Source: CAZKAP01 sp964552195 (lineage in GTDB: Bacteria > Bacteroidota > Bacteroidia > Flavobacteriales > Flavobacteriaceae). Taken from it: a stretch of 64,000 nucleotides of DNA. The position numbers were made by a program, and so were the translations under genes. Below the pieces are notes generated by a model. The model did not search any database. It had not been told where the DNA came from and was given only the letters and a program-made list of their open reading frames with translations. Below, piece after piece: positions 27,067 through 36,352 of the stretch. The DNA lies in contig CAZKFM010000013.1 in assembly GCA_964552195.1 (NCBI GenBank), positions 7,789-71,788 of the forward strand, in the 5' to 3' direction. The first letter of the stretch is position 1. The number at the start of each line of letters is the position of its first letter.

Positions 27067-27891
27067 ATGACGAATTCCCCAAATGCCGTCATTACCGGTG
27101 CCAGTAATGGCCTCGGGAAGGCTTTTGCCCGGGAACTCGCAAAGCGGGGCTATAATCTGATTTTAGTGAGTTTACCTGGAGAAGGTTTGGATAAGGTTGC
27201 CCGGGATCTGGAGCAGGAATACGGCGTAACTTCACGGACCTTCGAAATGGATCTCACTTCATTCGAGAACATTACCCGTTTGGGAGCAGAGATCAATGGC
27301 AACTACGAAATCGATATCCTTATCAACAATGCAGGTGCCGGCGGTGGCCGGTTCTTTGCAGAAGTTGAATCGGAATACCTGGATAATCTGATTCAGCTCA
27401 ATGTCAGGGCCCCTGTACTGCTGGTTCATAAGCTTCTCCCTTCCCTGCGGAAAAAGTCTCCGACCTATGTCCTCAATGTGGCGAGCATGGCGGCCATGAG
27501 TCCCATTCCCTATAAAACGGTATATCCGTCCACCAAGGCATTCCTTTATAATTTTACCCGTTGCCTGGACAAGGAGTTCGAGGACTCCAACCTGCATTTC
27601 GCAGTAGTGAACCCGGGACCGATGAAGACCAACGAAGACGTTTCTAAGCGTATCGACAGTCAGAATAACTTCATCAAGAAATCCATTTTGCCGGTTGATC
27701 AGGTGGCTCGGATTTCCATCGATAAGCTACTCAGGAGAAAATGTGTAATCACCCTGGACTTCTACCACAAATTTCAGATCATGCTGCTCAAATGGTTTCC
27801 GGAACGCATGAAGATCAATATACTTGGTAAAATTGCCAGGCACGAGGTACAAACCAATCCCCAGCATGAAGGTATTCGTAAGCGGGGCTAA
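27067..27891 (+). CDS. Short-chain dehydrogenase/reductase (SDR, DltE-like)
   Basis: This is a classical SDR of 274 residues with the cofactor motif TGASNGLG near the N-terminus, the NNAG motif in the middle and the catalytic YxxxK in VYPSTK. The NNAG and serine/tyrosine/lysine pattern indicates NAD(P)-dependent oxidoreduction of an alcohol or ketone; the substrate is unknown. I chose the ATG at 27067 rather than an in-frame one at 27013, because the protein then begins just before the Rossmann strand as in the family. Its end overlaps the start of the following epimerase-like gene by 26 bases, so translation is likely coupled. The C-terminus is basic. Confidence 0.85.
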   Translation: MTNSPNAVITGASNGLGKAFARELAKRGYNLILVSLPGEGLDKVARDLEQEYGVTSRTFEMDLTSFENITRLGAEINGNYEIDILINNAGAGGGRFFAEVESEYLDNLIQLNVRAPVLLVHKLLPSLRKKSPTYVLNVASMAAMSPIPYKTVYPSTKAFLYNFTRCLDKEFEDSNLHFAVVNPGPMKTNEDVSKRIDSQNNFIKKSILPVDQVARISIDKLLRRKCVITLDFYHKFQIMLLKWFPERMKINILGKIARHEVQTNPQHEGIRKRG

Positions 27892-28837
27892 CGGACTACT
27901 AGCTTCACACCTCATACGACAGCTGTTGGATGCCGGTCAGGAGGTAACAGGCCTGATCCGGAATCCGGAAAGCTTCCAGTTTCCCGGAGAAGAAGGCGTG
28001 AAACTGGTTCAATCCGATCTGAGGGATTCCTCAGGATATAAAGAGGAATTGAAGGCCTGTGATGCCGTTGTGCATGTAGCGGCCTATACCTCACCTTCCG
28101 GTCGGGACTACGGAGATTACCGCAGTATCAATGTGGACTGTACGGAGATATTGCTCGAGGCCTGTGTGGAGGCGGGAGTCGAACGTTTTGTCCAGGTGGG
28201 TACTGCGAACTCTTTCGGCTATGGCAATCTCAAGAATCCAGGACATGAGGACCTGCCCATGAAGCCTCCCTTTACGAGTTCTCACTACGCTTTGAGCAAG
28301 AAGGAAGCCGATCTTCTAGCGAGAAGTTTCTCGGATCGCATGCAGGTGTGTCTGGTTCACCCCACGTTTATGATAGGTGCCTACGATGCCAAACCCAGTT
28401 CCGGGGCCATTTTAATCATGGGGAGTAAACGGGTAGTTTGGGTGCCACCGGGTGGGAAGAATTTTGTCAACGCTTCGGATGTGGCAAACGCGGTTATAGC
28501 AGTCCTGAACAGGGGAGAATCCGGCAGGAGTTACCTGGTGACCGGAGAAAATCTCACGTATCTGGAATTCTTTAAAAAGCTTAGCGCTGTGCAGGAACGG
28601 AATCCCCTCTACATCAAGATTCCCGGCTGGATGCTGCGAGGCCTGGGGAAGATGGGGGATGTGGTTCGTTCGATGGGCGTTGCTACTTCCCTGTCCAGCG
28701 CCAATCTGGAGTCCCTATGTATTTCGAATTTCTACAGCAGTAATCGCTTGCGTTCGGAACTCCGGATCGATCCCCGCCCTATAGAAATCGGGATCGCAGA
28801 AGCCGTCAGCTGGTTTAAAAAAGAAGGCATGCTTTAG
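27866..28837 (+). CDS. NAD-dependent epimerase/dehydratase family protein (extended SDR)
   Basis: This 323-residue extended SDR starts with the Rossmann motif SGANGLLASHL and has the catalytic YxxxK as YALSKKE around residue 150. It resembles dihydroflavonol-reductase and sterol-dehydrogenase-like members, and the substrate is not evident. I chose the ATG at 27866, inside the end of the upstream SDR gene, because it places the glycine motif at residues 7-13; an in-frame ATG at 27824 would add 14 residues that do not look like the family. The overlap with the SDR gene suggests the two enzymes act on the same pathway. Confidence 0.84.
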   Translation: MKVFVSGANGLLASHLIRQLLDAGQEVTGLIRNPESFQFPGEEGVKLVQSDLRDSSGYKEELKACDAVVHVAAYTSPSGRDYGDYRSINVDCTEILLEACVEAGVERFVQVGTANSFGYGNLKNPGHEDLPMKPPFTSSHYALSKKEADLLARSFSDRMQVCLVHPTFMIGAYDAKPSSGAILIMGSKRVVWVPPGGKNFVNASDVANAVIAVLNRGESGRSYLVTGENLTYLEFFKKLSAVQERNPLYIKIPGWMLRGLGKMGDVVRSMGVATSLSSANLESLCISNFYSSNRLRSELRIDPRPIEIGIAEAVSWFKKEGML

Positions 28838-28854
28838 GGTCGGTAAAGCTGAAT

Positions 28855-29229
28855 TCAGGAGTATTTATGCCAGATCTGAAGCCCCAGGAATAGCGTTGCC
28901 AGGAGCATCCAGATGATATGTGGCCAAAGCCACCGACCCCATCTGGGATTAATGTTGCGTATCCTGGATTGAAAAACCAGGGTATACCCCAGAGTAATGA
29001 TATTGCCCACGGTTCCAATCTCGAAAAGCTTGAACCAGGCCGTATACAGCGGGTACAGCCAAATCAGCAGTAAGAGTCCTATACCCATCCAGAAACTGCT
29101 GCTCTGAGTTCCTACCCTTAGGTATAGTTGGACCAGTATTCCGATGAGTATGAGGGACAGGAAAAACCATATGGCTGCGGCATAGCGATCGATCCAGTTG
29201 ATGGAGTCCAGTACATCCCTGATTTCCAT
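28855..29229 (-). CDS. Small hypothetical membrane protein, four TM helices
   Basis: This 124-residue protein has four hydrophobic segments at about 17-36, 47-66, 71-88 and 102-120, rich in tryptophan and leucine. I recognise no family. It ends 17 bases from the convergent epimerase-like gene and is followed upstream by a short gap. The steady hydrophobic periodicity and the absence of a competing frame support it as a real gene. Confidence 0.6.
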   Translation of the reverse strand: MEIRDVLDSINWIDRYAAAIWFFLSLILIGILVQLYLRVGTQSSSFWMGIGLLLLIWLYPLYTAWFKLFEIGTVGNIITLGYTLVFQSRIRNINPRWGRWLWPHIIWMLLATLFLGLQIWHKYS

Positions 29230-29325
29230 TCCTAATTTGATTGGTTGTTTAAATATAAGAAGGGTTTTGAAAACAAGGAGTTATGATGGCAAAGGATCGA
29301 TGAGCACCGATACATTCTCTGTGTA

Positions 29326-29940
29326 CTACCTATATCTCCTTCTCCGCAGATACGACTCCAGCAGGATGCGGTCGCGTTGCTGGAGAGACTGAACGACCGG
29401 ATTGTTTTCGCAGTCTCCGTCAGGGGACAGGCAGCTGATCTTGCCGGTCTTCAGTTTCTTAAGGAGGGAAGTGGCAATCAAAGAATCCAGCTGGGGCACG
29501 GCCCGGTACCTATCCGGCCCGATCACATATCCGTTGCTGAAGCTGTGCGAAGTACATACGGTAAACCGGTGTTCTTTACCCCGATAACCTTTAATGTACA
29601 TGGATACCCACATAGGGTCCTGCTCGGTCTTCTGCAATTTAGGGAACTGACGGGTAACTCGTGCCAGGGTCGGACGATCGGTGATCTCGAATTGATACTG
29701 CCGGTTAGGTATTTCCGCATAGGTATCACAGCTCAGCAGACCGTAGGGGCAGCGCTCCTGACCCAGCGAGGTCACAACGACCAACCGGTCGATTCTGCGT
29801 TCCAGGACATCCTCCTGCTGCGAGAACAGTCCGCATGGTATAAGGAGCAGGTACATCATCCCACATAGGATTCTACAGCTTATGCCGGCAGCTTTTCGTT
29901 TGCGGAATTGCAGTCCCTCTTTGCGTTGCAGATTTTGCAT
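29326..29940 (-). CDS. Hypothetical secreted protein
   Basis: This 204-residue protein has a basic N-region (RKRK) and a hydrophobic core ending GLFSQQ, which fits a signal peptide cleaved near residue 42. The mature part has five cysteines, a serine/threonine-rich middle and a highly basic end (RRRRYR). I recognise no domain. The start could also be one of the two adjacent methionines at residues 28-29, but the basic stretch before the hydrophobic core argues for the longer form. Confidence 0.55.
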   Translation of the reverse strand: MQNLQRKEGLQFRKRKAAGISCRILCGMMYLLLIPCGLFSQQEDVLERRIDRLVVVTSLGQERCPYGLLSCDTYAEIPNRQYQFEITDRPTLARVTRQFPKLQKTEQDPMWVSMYIKGYRGKEHRFTVCTSHSFSNGYVIGPDRYRAVPQLDSLIATSLLKKLKTGKISCLSPDGDCENNPVVQSLQQRDRILLESYLRRRRYR

Positions 29941-30023
29941 ACGGTCTGGTTAGAGGCCACTATTCTTCCTCTGATCACCTGTGCCAAATCTAATGATCTT
30001 TTTCGGAGATCATCAGCGTTTAA

Positions 30024-31523
30024 TTATTCATCCCAGGGATTGCGGTCCTCCAGCGTATGCCGCTTTAAGACGCGACGGCCCTCTTCGAGTACCCGGGGAT
30101 GCCTTCGTATGCGATAGAGCACATCACTGGCGTGTTTCCATTGCTTTACCCCATCCACAACCGGCATGGGATAGTCCCGATCCAGGCGGAATCCATAAAG
30201 CTGCTCTTCCATAGGGGTAAGGAGTTTGGGTTGCAGGGCGAATGTATCGGGAAGTTTTCTGAGTTCCGGTATCCATTCCTTGATGAACCGTGCCTCGGGA
30301 TCCAGTCGGTGGGCATTCTTCAGGGGATTGTATATCCTTACCTGATTGATCCCGGTTTCACCCGCCTGCATCTGAATCTGGGGATAGTGAATGCCCGGTT
30401 CAAAATCCAGGAACTGCCGGGCCAGGTGCTTGCTGATGGACTGCCAGGGTTGCCAGAGCAAGTGGGTGGAGAATGATACCAGTAGTGCCCGCATACGAAA
30501 GTTCAGGTATCCGGTTGTACGCAGGCAACGCATGCTCGCATCGACCAGTGGAAATCCGGTCAGACCTTCTTCCCAGGCGGCCAACCAATCCTGGTTTTCC
30601 TCTTTGTTCAGTTGCTGATACCCCCGGTTAACCGACTCGAATTCCATACGAGGCTCCATCTCGAATTTCTGTATGAAGTGCGCCTGCCACCTCAGACGCG
30701 ACAGAAAACCCGATAGCAGCCGTTTATTCTGGATTTCCTCCTGTTTTCGGCGCCCGGCCTGGTAAACTTCCCTGACCGATAGGTTCCCCCAGGCGATGTA
30801 GGGGGAGAGTCGACTGCAGGACTCCCGGGACTCCGCTGGTTTGGAAATATTCCGATTATATGAATTGTAGCGTTTTTCGAGAAAGGAATCGATCGTCTCG
30901 AGAGCCTTAGTCCTGCCCCCTGACTGAAAGGCATTCACCTCAGGCTGCGGGGAAGAAACCGAATGTCCATTGCAGCCTAACTCCAGGGCATCGATTTCAT
31001 CCATAGTAAGCAGCTGACTTTTTCCGGGCTCCCATGGATATACCGGGCTACTCATGTAGGTCAGCCAGTGTTCCTTCCAGCCGTCACGATTCCTGAGACC
31101 GCGCAGAACTCCATTCTGGGTGTATTCATGCCAGGGAAGGCCCGCAGAACGGAATCGGGTCGCCAATCTGAGATCCCTTTGATACGTACTGTGCAAACCG
31201 GTTTCCCTGTGCGAGTGAACGGCTCCTGCACTGATCCGGCGGCTGAGCCGCTCGAATACCTGTAAAGCCTCTCCTCGAAACCGTGCAATCCGAGAATTAA
31301 GGGGCTGTAACTCCTGATCGAGTTCATCGAGCGATTGCCGAATAAAATCCTGGTGTCGTTTGCTGTAATGTGGATCAATCTCGTATAAGTCCTCCCAGAT
31401 AAACATCAGCAGCACTCGCTTTCCCGATTTCAGGGCATGATACAGAGGAGCGTGGTCGTGCAGGCGCAGATCGCGCTTCAGCCATACCAGCTGTACTTCT
31501 CCTGCTATTTCAGGTCCCGTCAT
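30024..31523 (-). CDS. Cryptochrome/photolyase family protein (FAD-binding)
   Basis: This 499-residue protein has the N-terminal photolyase alpha/beta domain (VWLKRDLRLHDHAPL) and the C-terminal FAD-binding helical domain, with SRLSPYIAWGNLSVRE, LTGFPLVDASMR and a long conserved block containing GIHYPQIQMQ and RIYNPLKN. These are family signatures for light-driven repair of UV-induced pyrimidine dimers; whether it repairs CPD or 6-4 lesions, or acts as a blue-light receptor, cannot be told. A perfect TAnnTTTG box lies only four bases before the ATG, so the mRNA may be leaderless. Confidence 0.88.
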   Translation of the reverse strand: MTGPEIAGEVQLVWLKRDLRLHDHAPLYHALKSGKRVLLMFIWEDLYEIDPHYSKRHQDFIRQSLDELDQELQPLNSRIARFRGEALQVFERLSRRISAGAVHSHRETGLHSTYQRDLRLATRFRSAGLPWHEYTQNGVLRGLRNRDGWKEHWLTYMSSPVYPWEPGKSQLLTMDEIDALELGCNGHSVSSPQPEVNAFQSGGRTKALETIDSFLEKRYNSYNRNISKPAESRESCSRLSPYIAWGNLSVREVYQAGRRKQEEIQNKRLLSGFLSRLRWQAHFIQKFEMEPRMEFESVNRGYQQLNKEENQDWLAAWEEGLTGFPLVDASMRCLRTTGYLNFRMRALLVSFSTHLLWQPWQSISKHLARQFLDFEPGIHYPQIQMQAGETGINQVRIYNPLKNAHRLDPEARFIKEWIPELRKLPDTFALQPKLLTPMEEQLYGFRLDRDYPMPVVDGVKQWKHASDVLYRIRRHPRVLEEGRRVLKRHTLEDRNPWDE

Positions 31524-31527
31524 CCTG

Positions 31528-31535
31528 CAAAGGTA
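31528..31535 (-). promoter_or_regulatory. -7 promoter box TACCTTTG just before the photolyase start
   Basis: This matches the Bacteroidota TAnnTTTG -7 consensus exactly, on the minus strand. Its last base is four bases before the ATG at 31523, so transcription would begin at or next to the start codon. I did not find a convincing -33 TTG. Confidence 0.4.
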
Positions 31536-31716
31536 CTATTCAGTTCTCTCCCGATGTTTTTGTTTCGGGGAGCCATGCGGAGCAGTCTCGTCTACAACTT
31601 ACAGGAGTCTATGGGCAACTCAGCAGGGCATTTTCCCGGTTGGAGGGGATAATCGTGATTGTCCTTTAAAATTGAAACAGAATTCAATATATTTAGAATT
31701 CTTAAAAAAATGCGCT

Positions 31717-32148
31717 ATGTCCCTGATCCAAAAGTACTTATTGGGAGTTGCTTTCCTGTGCTGCTTCCCGGCCTTGTTCGCACAGAACCGCCTTGCCGAT
31801 GCCTATGACCTCGCGTCAAGCATCTGTGCGGAATGGAGGTTCGAATATCAGGAGCTCAATGGGCTAAAACTGGCGAAAGCGACGGTCAACTCGGTCCGGA
31901 TGGGCAATGTGATATTCCTTGAAGACCAGACTTACCTGCTCCGGCTCAATGGAGAAATCATGGAGCGGGGTCATTGGGACTACAATATTTTTCAGAGGCG
32001 AATAGAACTCAAGAGCGGACTTGAGGGTACCCTCCGGGCTATCATTCAACCCCTGGCTCCGGATCGAATCGTGATGATACCTATACTGGAGAGCGGGAAT
32101 TCGCAAAAGGTATTTGAACGCCTCAGGTACTATTACCGCCGCCTGTAA
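31717..32148 (+). CDS. Hypothetical secreted protein, possibly lipocalin-like
   Basis: This 143-residue protein starts at the ATG at 31717, directly followed by a signal peptide (LLGVAFLCCFPALFAQ); an in-frame ATG at 31672 would place 15 unrelated residues before it. The mature part alternates hydrophobic and polar residues and has W-F, G-x-W-D and I-x-L motifs arranged as in small lipocalin-like proteins, but that is a weak resemblance. Its partners are unknown. Confidence 0.55.
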   Translation: MSLIQKYLLGVAFLCCFPALFAQNRLADAYDLASSICAEWRFEYQELNGLKLAKATVNSVRMGNVIFLEDQTYLLRLNGEIMERGHWDYNIFQRRIELKSGLEGTLRAIIQPLAPDRIVMIPILESGNSQKVFERLRYYYRRL

Positions 32149-32173
32149 AGGTCTGACTCCCCTTTATCCCTTT

Positions 32174-32329
32174 CTAGCCTGGAAATTCGGGCAGGAAATC
32201 GACCGGGATGTTCAGGAAATACAATGCGGTGAAAAGAAACACCAGAAAGACAACGACGATCAGCACAAATACCACGACTTTGAGAAAAGCATTCAGTATG
32301 CTGGTGCCAGCTGAAATTTGTTCGGTCAT
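32174..32329 (-). CDS. Small single-pass membrane protein (51 aa)
   Basis: This 51-residue reading frame begins MTEQISAGTSILNAFLK and then has one long hydrophobic segment (about residues 18-39, VVVFVLIVVVFLVFLF) before a short polar tail ending in FPG. A near-consensus -7 box (TACCTTTT) lies at 32366-32373, 36 bases upstream of the start. The codons look normal and the product is a typical small membrane protein, so I believe it is a real gene. Its function is unknown. Confidence 0.55.
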   Translation of the reverse strand: MTEQISAGTSILNAFLKVVVFVLIVVVFLVFLFTALYFLNIPVDFLPEFPG

Positions 32330-32445
32330 AAGATTTTGGCTTTACGCAAGGAAGCTTGCACCTTAAAAAGGTAAAAAAAACGCACGACTTATGCCTACAC
32401 GGGTGATAATAAATCGATTACCCGATGGAATGTTTCGATATGGGG

Positions 32446-33783
32446 CTAGGTAACCGGACGATCTTCTTCGATCTCTTCCAGTGATATTCCCTTGGTTTCA
32501 GGCATCAGGAAGATTACGAAAATCAACTGTAAAACCATCATCCCGGCGAAAAACAGGAATATGGGGGAGGGGTCTGCCTCGAAAAGGGACAACATCGTTG
32601 GCGTTACCAAGGTGATCAGGGCGGCTAGTACCCAATGGGTTCCCGTTCCCCATGACTGCCCCGCTGCCCTTACCTGATTGGGAAAGATCTCGGATATGAA
32701 TACCCAGATCACCGCTCCCTGTCCCACGGCGTGTGAAGCAATGAACATCAGGATAAAGACCAGCAGCAGGTCTGGTGAACTCTGGAAATGAAAGCAGTAG
32801 GCGACCATGGCCAGGCTAATGATGTAGCCAAAGGAACCGATCAACATGAGCTTGCGCCTTCCCTGACGATCGATGAGCCAGATACCGAGCAGAGTGAAAA
32901 GCAGATTTACGATCCCGATGGAAATCGAATTGAACAGGGATTCCTTCGATGCTAATCCTGCGCGTTCCAATAATTCCGGGGCGTAATACAGTACAAAATT
33001 AATGCCCGACAACTGGTTAAAGAAGGCGATAAGGAATGCGAGCAACAGGGGACGTGCGTGCCTTCTCCGGAAGATGAAATCCTTTTTGGCATGGGTATCC
33101 AGATACCCCAGGAGCAGGTCCATCTGTCTCTGGGCTTCCCCGGGTTCGTTGAGTTGCCTGAGGACAGCCAGCGCTTCGTCCTGCTTTTTGCGTTGAATAC
33201 TGAGCCAGCGTGGGCTTCGGGGGATGCGAAGCACCAGCAGTACATAAATAATGGCGGGTATCGACTCCACCCCGAGCATCCATCTCCAGTCGTTTGCCCC
33301 TCCGAAGCCCTTGAGCAGGTAGTTCGAAATAAATGCGATCATAATCCCGAAGACTATATTGAATTGGTACATGGCACCGAGCCTTCCCCTCGAAGAAGAA
33401 GGGGAAATCTCCGAGATGTAAATCGGTGCTGCCACCGAAGATGCTCCGACTCCCACGCCGCCTATAAAACGAAAGATCGAAAACACATAAGGGTCAGGTG
33501 CCAGAGCGGAGCCCAGGGCGGAAAGGAAATACAGTACACCTATCCAGAAGAGGGTGTTCTTCCTTCCCAGCTTATCGCAAGGAAGGCCTCCGAAAAGAGA
33601 TCCGATTACTGTGCCCCAAAGTGCCATGGACATGATCAGTGTACCGTGTTCCCAGTCCGATAACTCCCACAGTTTCCTAATGGGCAGATTAGCACCGCTG
33701 ATTACCACGGTATCGAAACCGAATAGAAACCCTGCCAGTGCGGCCGTAAGTGATATGCCGAAAAGATTGGTGGACTTGCTCAT
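32446..33783 (-). CDS. Sugar porter family MFS transporter
   Basis: This 445-residue protein has twelve predicted membrane helices and the sugar-porter signatures: an N-terminal GFLFGFDTVVISG, G-R-K between helices 2 and 3, PRSPRWL after helix 6 (the PESPRWL variant), G-R-R-K after helix 8, and the terminal PETKG. The family imports hexoses, pentoses or inositol by H+ or Na+ symport; the specific sugar cannot be read. It stands alone, with a small unknown gene downstream and waaA further upstream on the same strand. Confidence 0.9.
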   Translation of the reverse strand: MSKSTNLFGISLTAALAGFLFGFDTVVISGANLPIRKLWELSDWEHGTLIMSMALWGTVIGSLFGGLPCDKLGRKNTLFWIGVLYFLSALGSALAPDPYVFSIFRFIGGVGVGASSVAAPIYISEISPSSSRGRLGAMYQFNIVFGIMIAFISNYLLKGFGGANDWRWMLGVESIPAIIYVLLVLRIPRSPRWLSIQRKKQDEALAVLRQLNEPGEAQRQMDLLLGYLDTHAKKDFIFRRRHARPLLLAFLIAFFNQLSGINFVLYYAPELLERAGLASKESLFNSISIGIVNLLFTLLGIWLIDRQGRRKLMLIGSFGYIISLAMVAYCFHFQSSPDLLLVFILMFIASHAVGQGAVIWVFISEIFPNQVRAAGQSWGTGTHWVLAALITLVTPTMLSLFEADPSPIFLFFAGMMVLQLIFVIFLMPETKGISLEEIEEDRPVT

Positions 33784-33853
33784 GGTTAGGTTGAAGAAGG
33801 TTGATCGTATTCGACTGTGAAGCTTAGTTTAGGACGGTAATCCGAAATATACG

Positions 33854-35125
33854 CTATTTGATAAATTCCTCTATACCACAGAGAATCTTTTCGGTCGCGC
33901 CCAGGTTTTCCCTGACATAGGCCGCATTGTGTTCTCCGATTTCCTCTCGGTATCCGGGCATATTCTTGAATTTGCGCATCAGCTCGCCTAGCTGCCTGGT
34001 GTCGGCCGCGGTAAACAGCCCCTTCCTTCTCTGCATCTCCACGGCCTCTGGAAAACGGTCAAAATTAGGGCCGATGATGATGGGAATTCCAAATACGGCG
34101 GGCTCCAGGGTATTGTGGAGCTTACCACTATACCCGCCACCGACATAAGCAACTCCGGCATATCGGTAAACCTTGCGCAGCAGACCGATGGTATCCAGTA
34201 CCAGCAGCCGGGCTGTTCTGAGTCGTTCGGTACATACGGCCGGGTCCAGTTCCTCGAGCTCGGTATACATCACATAAGGCACATGGATCAGCTCCCGTAT
34301 TCGATCCAGATGGGTGCGGTCGATTTCATGGGGAGCGAGTATCAGTTTTACCCCGGCTTCCTGTGAAGGGAGCCAGCTTAAAAGGGTGGATTCGTCTTCT
34401 GGCCAGGTACTTCCCGCCACAACGGTTAGTGTGTTGCCCTCCAGGAAGTCGTTCATAAAGGAAAGCGGTTCGAGGTTTTCCAGAGTTTGGGTCACCCGCT
34501 CAAAGCGTGTATCCCCGCAGATTTCTGCTTCCTCAATGCCGATGCGTTTCAGCAGGTTCAGGGAACGTTGATTCTGAACGAAGATTTTCCGGTACGAACG
34601 AAGGGCCTTGCGCATGAGTCCACCGTACCATCTGAAGAAGACCTGGTTTTCCCTGAAGAGTGCCGAGATCAAAAATACAGGGACATTCCGTTTAGCCAGT
34701 ATATGCAGGCAGACCGGCCATACCTCGTATTTAACGAACAGGGCCACCCGGGGATTCAGGGTTTCAATAAAATCATTCATAGGGCCATACTGGTCCCAGG
34801 GAAGGTAAACACACAGGTAACCCGTTTCCCTCTTTTGAACTACCTCATAACCGGATGGGGAGAAAAAGCTGATAACGATCTGATGATCAGGATACCGGCT
34901 TTGTATAGCCTCCAGGACGGGTAGTCCCATTTCGTATTCTCCTAATGAGGCGGCGTGCAGCCAGCAGACCGGCCTTTCCGGGTCGAGCCCCTTAGCCAGT
35001 CGTGCCAGGGTTTCCTTCCTGCCGTTCACGGCCAGACGGGTCTTGGAGCTGCGCAGGGCCACGAGTTTGAGTGAGGCTCGTGCCGGGCACCACAGCGCGT
35101 TGTAAATCCGAAGGGATATATTCAT
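33854..35125 (-). CDS. waaA: 3-deoxy-D-manno-octulosonic acid (Kdo) transferase
   Basis: This 423-residue GT30-family enzyme attaches Kdo from CMP-Kdo to lipid A precursor at the inner membrane. The N-terminal segment (WCPARASLKL, then WLHAASLGEYE) and the C-terminal segment (VAYVGGGYSGKLHNTLEPAVFGIPIIIGPN) are family signatures. The start at 35125 gives MNISLRIYN, more fitting than an ATG nine codons upstream. It is divergent from the DegT/galE gene pair, with about 70 bases between, and both fit envelope-sugar metabolism. Confidence 0.9.
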   Translation of the reverse strand: MNISLRIYNALWCPARASLKLVALRSSKTRLAVNGRKETLARLAKGLDPERPVCWLHAASLGEYEMGLPVLEAIQSRYPDHQIVISFFSPSGYEVVQKRETGYLCVYLPWDQYGPMNDFIETLNPRVALFVKYEVWPVCLHILAKRNVPVFLISALFRENQVFFRWYGGLMRKALRSYRKIFVQNQRSLNLLKRIGIEEAEICGDTRFERVTQTLENLEPLSFMNDFLEGNTLTVVAGSTWPEDESTLLSWLPSQEAGVKLILAPHEIDRTHLDRIRELIHVPYVMYTELEELDPAVCTERLRTARLLVLDTIGLLRKVYRYAGVAYVGGGYSGKLHNTLEPAVFGIPIIIGPNFDRFPEAVEMQRRKGLFTAADTRQLGELMRKFKNMPGYREEIGEHNAAYVRENLGATEKILCGIEEFIK

Positions 35126-35169
35126 TCGTCGGGCTCTGTCCACCGGGCGCATCCGGGTACTTTATTTCT

Positions 35170-35177
35170 TAATTTTG
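35170..35177 (+). promoter_or_regulatory. -7 promoter box TAATTTTG before the aminotransferase gene
   Basis: An exact TAnnTTTG match ends 17 bases before the ATG at 35195, giving a short leader. No clear TTG was found at the -33 position, so it is only a probable promoter for the aminotransferase-galE pair. Confidence 0.4.
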
Positions 35178-35194
35178 AGCCGAAAACTCAGGAA

Positions 35195-36349
35195 ATGAAG
35201 AAAATCCAGATGGTCGACCTGGTAGGTCAGTACGAAGATATTAAAGATGAGATCAAGTCGTCCTTCGACGAGATTCTTTCCAGCGCGGCATTCATCAACG
35301 GTCCCTTTGTCCGAGAGTTCCAAAAAGAACTGGAAGAATACCTGGGTGTACCCCATGTGATTCCCTGTGCCAATGGTACCGATGCCCTGCAGGTAGCCAT
35401 GATGGGGCTGGGACTCAAGCCTGGGGACGAGGTAATTACAGCAGACTTTACCTTCGCAGCTACGGTTGAGGTAATCGCCTTACTCGGTCTTACGCCGGTA
35501 CTAGTGGATGTGGATCCGGAGACCTTCAACATTGATCCCGAGGCGGTGCGCAGGGCCATAGGGCCGAAGACAAAAGCCATAGTTCCGGTTCACCTGTTCG
35601 GACAGTGTGCACCTATGGAACCCCTTATGGCCATGGCGGAAGAGCACGGTTTGTTCGTAATCGAGGATACGGCACAGGCCATCGGAGCAGTCTGCACCTT
35701 CCCATCCGGCGAGAAGCGCATGGCCGGCACCATCGGTCATGTCGGGGCCACTTCGTTTTTCCCTTCCAAAAATCTGGGTTGCTATGGTGACGGAGGGGCT
35801 ATCTTCACTAACGATGACGAACTCGCCAACACCATACGGGGGATAGTAAACCACGGCATGTACCAACGGTACCATCACGATGTGGTTGGAGTTAATTCCC
35901 GCCTTGATTCGCTTCAGGCTGCGGTGCTCAAGGCCAAGCTTCCCCGTTTAAATTCCTATAACGAAAGTCGTCGTAAGGCGGCCAGAGCGTATAATCAAGC
36001 TCTTGCTCCTGTCGAAGGGGCGGTCCTGCCCAAAACCGTAAACGGATGCGAGGGGATTTGCGAGAATTGCGACTGCCATGTTTTTCATCAGTATACCCTG
36101 CGCGTACCGGCCGAAAAAAGGGATGGGTTGGTGCAACATTTAAATGATAATGGCGTTCCATGTGGGGTATACTATCCGATCCCCCTCCACCGGCAGAAGG
36201 CCTATCTGGATGAGCGCTACAGAGAGGAGGATTTCGAAGTGACCAATCGGCTCTCCAGGGAGGTGCTTTCCCTCCCCATGCATACCGAGCTGGACGCCGA
36301 ACAGACTAACTTCATAACGCAACTCGTCAAGGACTATCTTAATTCATAG
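35195..36349 (+). CDS. DegT/DnrJ/EryC1 family sugar aminotransferase with a cysteine cluster
   Basis: This 384-residue PLP enzyme of the sugar-aminotransferase family converts a keto-sugar nucleotide to an amino sugar. It has the fold-type-I pattern: the NGTDALQVA phosphate loop, VIEDTAQAIGA near the cofactor ring, and PLP lysine Lys192 in FFPSKNLG. It also contains a cluster not typical of the family as I know it, CEGICENCDCH at 285-295 with Cys285, Cys289, Cys292, Cys294 and His295, just before the conserved HQYTLRV strand. galE follows 3 bases after its stop. The pair probably makes precursors for surface glycans or LPS; the exact sugar is unknown. Confidence 0.88.
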   Translation: MKKIQMVDLVGQYEDIKDEIKSSFDEILSSAAFINGPFVREFQKELEEYLGVPHVIPCANGTDALQVAMMGLGLKPGDEVITADFTFAATVEVIALLGLTPVLVDVDPETFNIDPEAVRRAIGPKTKAIVPVHLFGQCAPMEPLMAMAEEHGLFVIEDTAQAIGAVCTFPSGEKRMAGTIGHVGATSFFPSKNLGCYGDGGAIFTNDDELANTIRGIVNHGMYQRYHHDVVGVNSRLDSLQAAVLKAKLPRLNSYNESRRKAARAYNQALAPVEGAVLPKTVNGCEGICENCDCHVFHQYTLRVPAEKRDGLVQHLNDNGVPCGVYYPIPLHRQKAYLDERYREEDFEVTNRLSREVLSLPMHTELDAEQTNFITQLVKDYLNS

Positions 36350-36352
36350 CGA

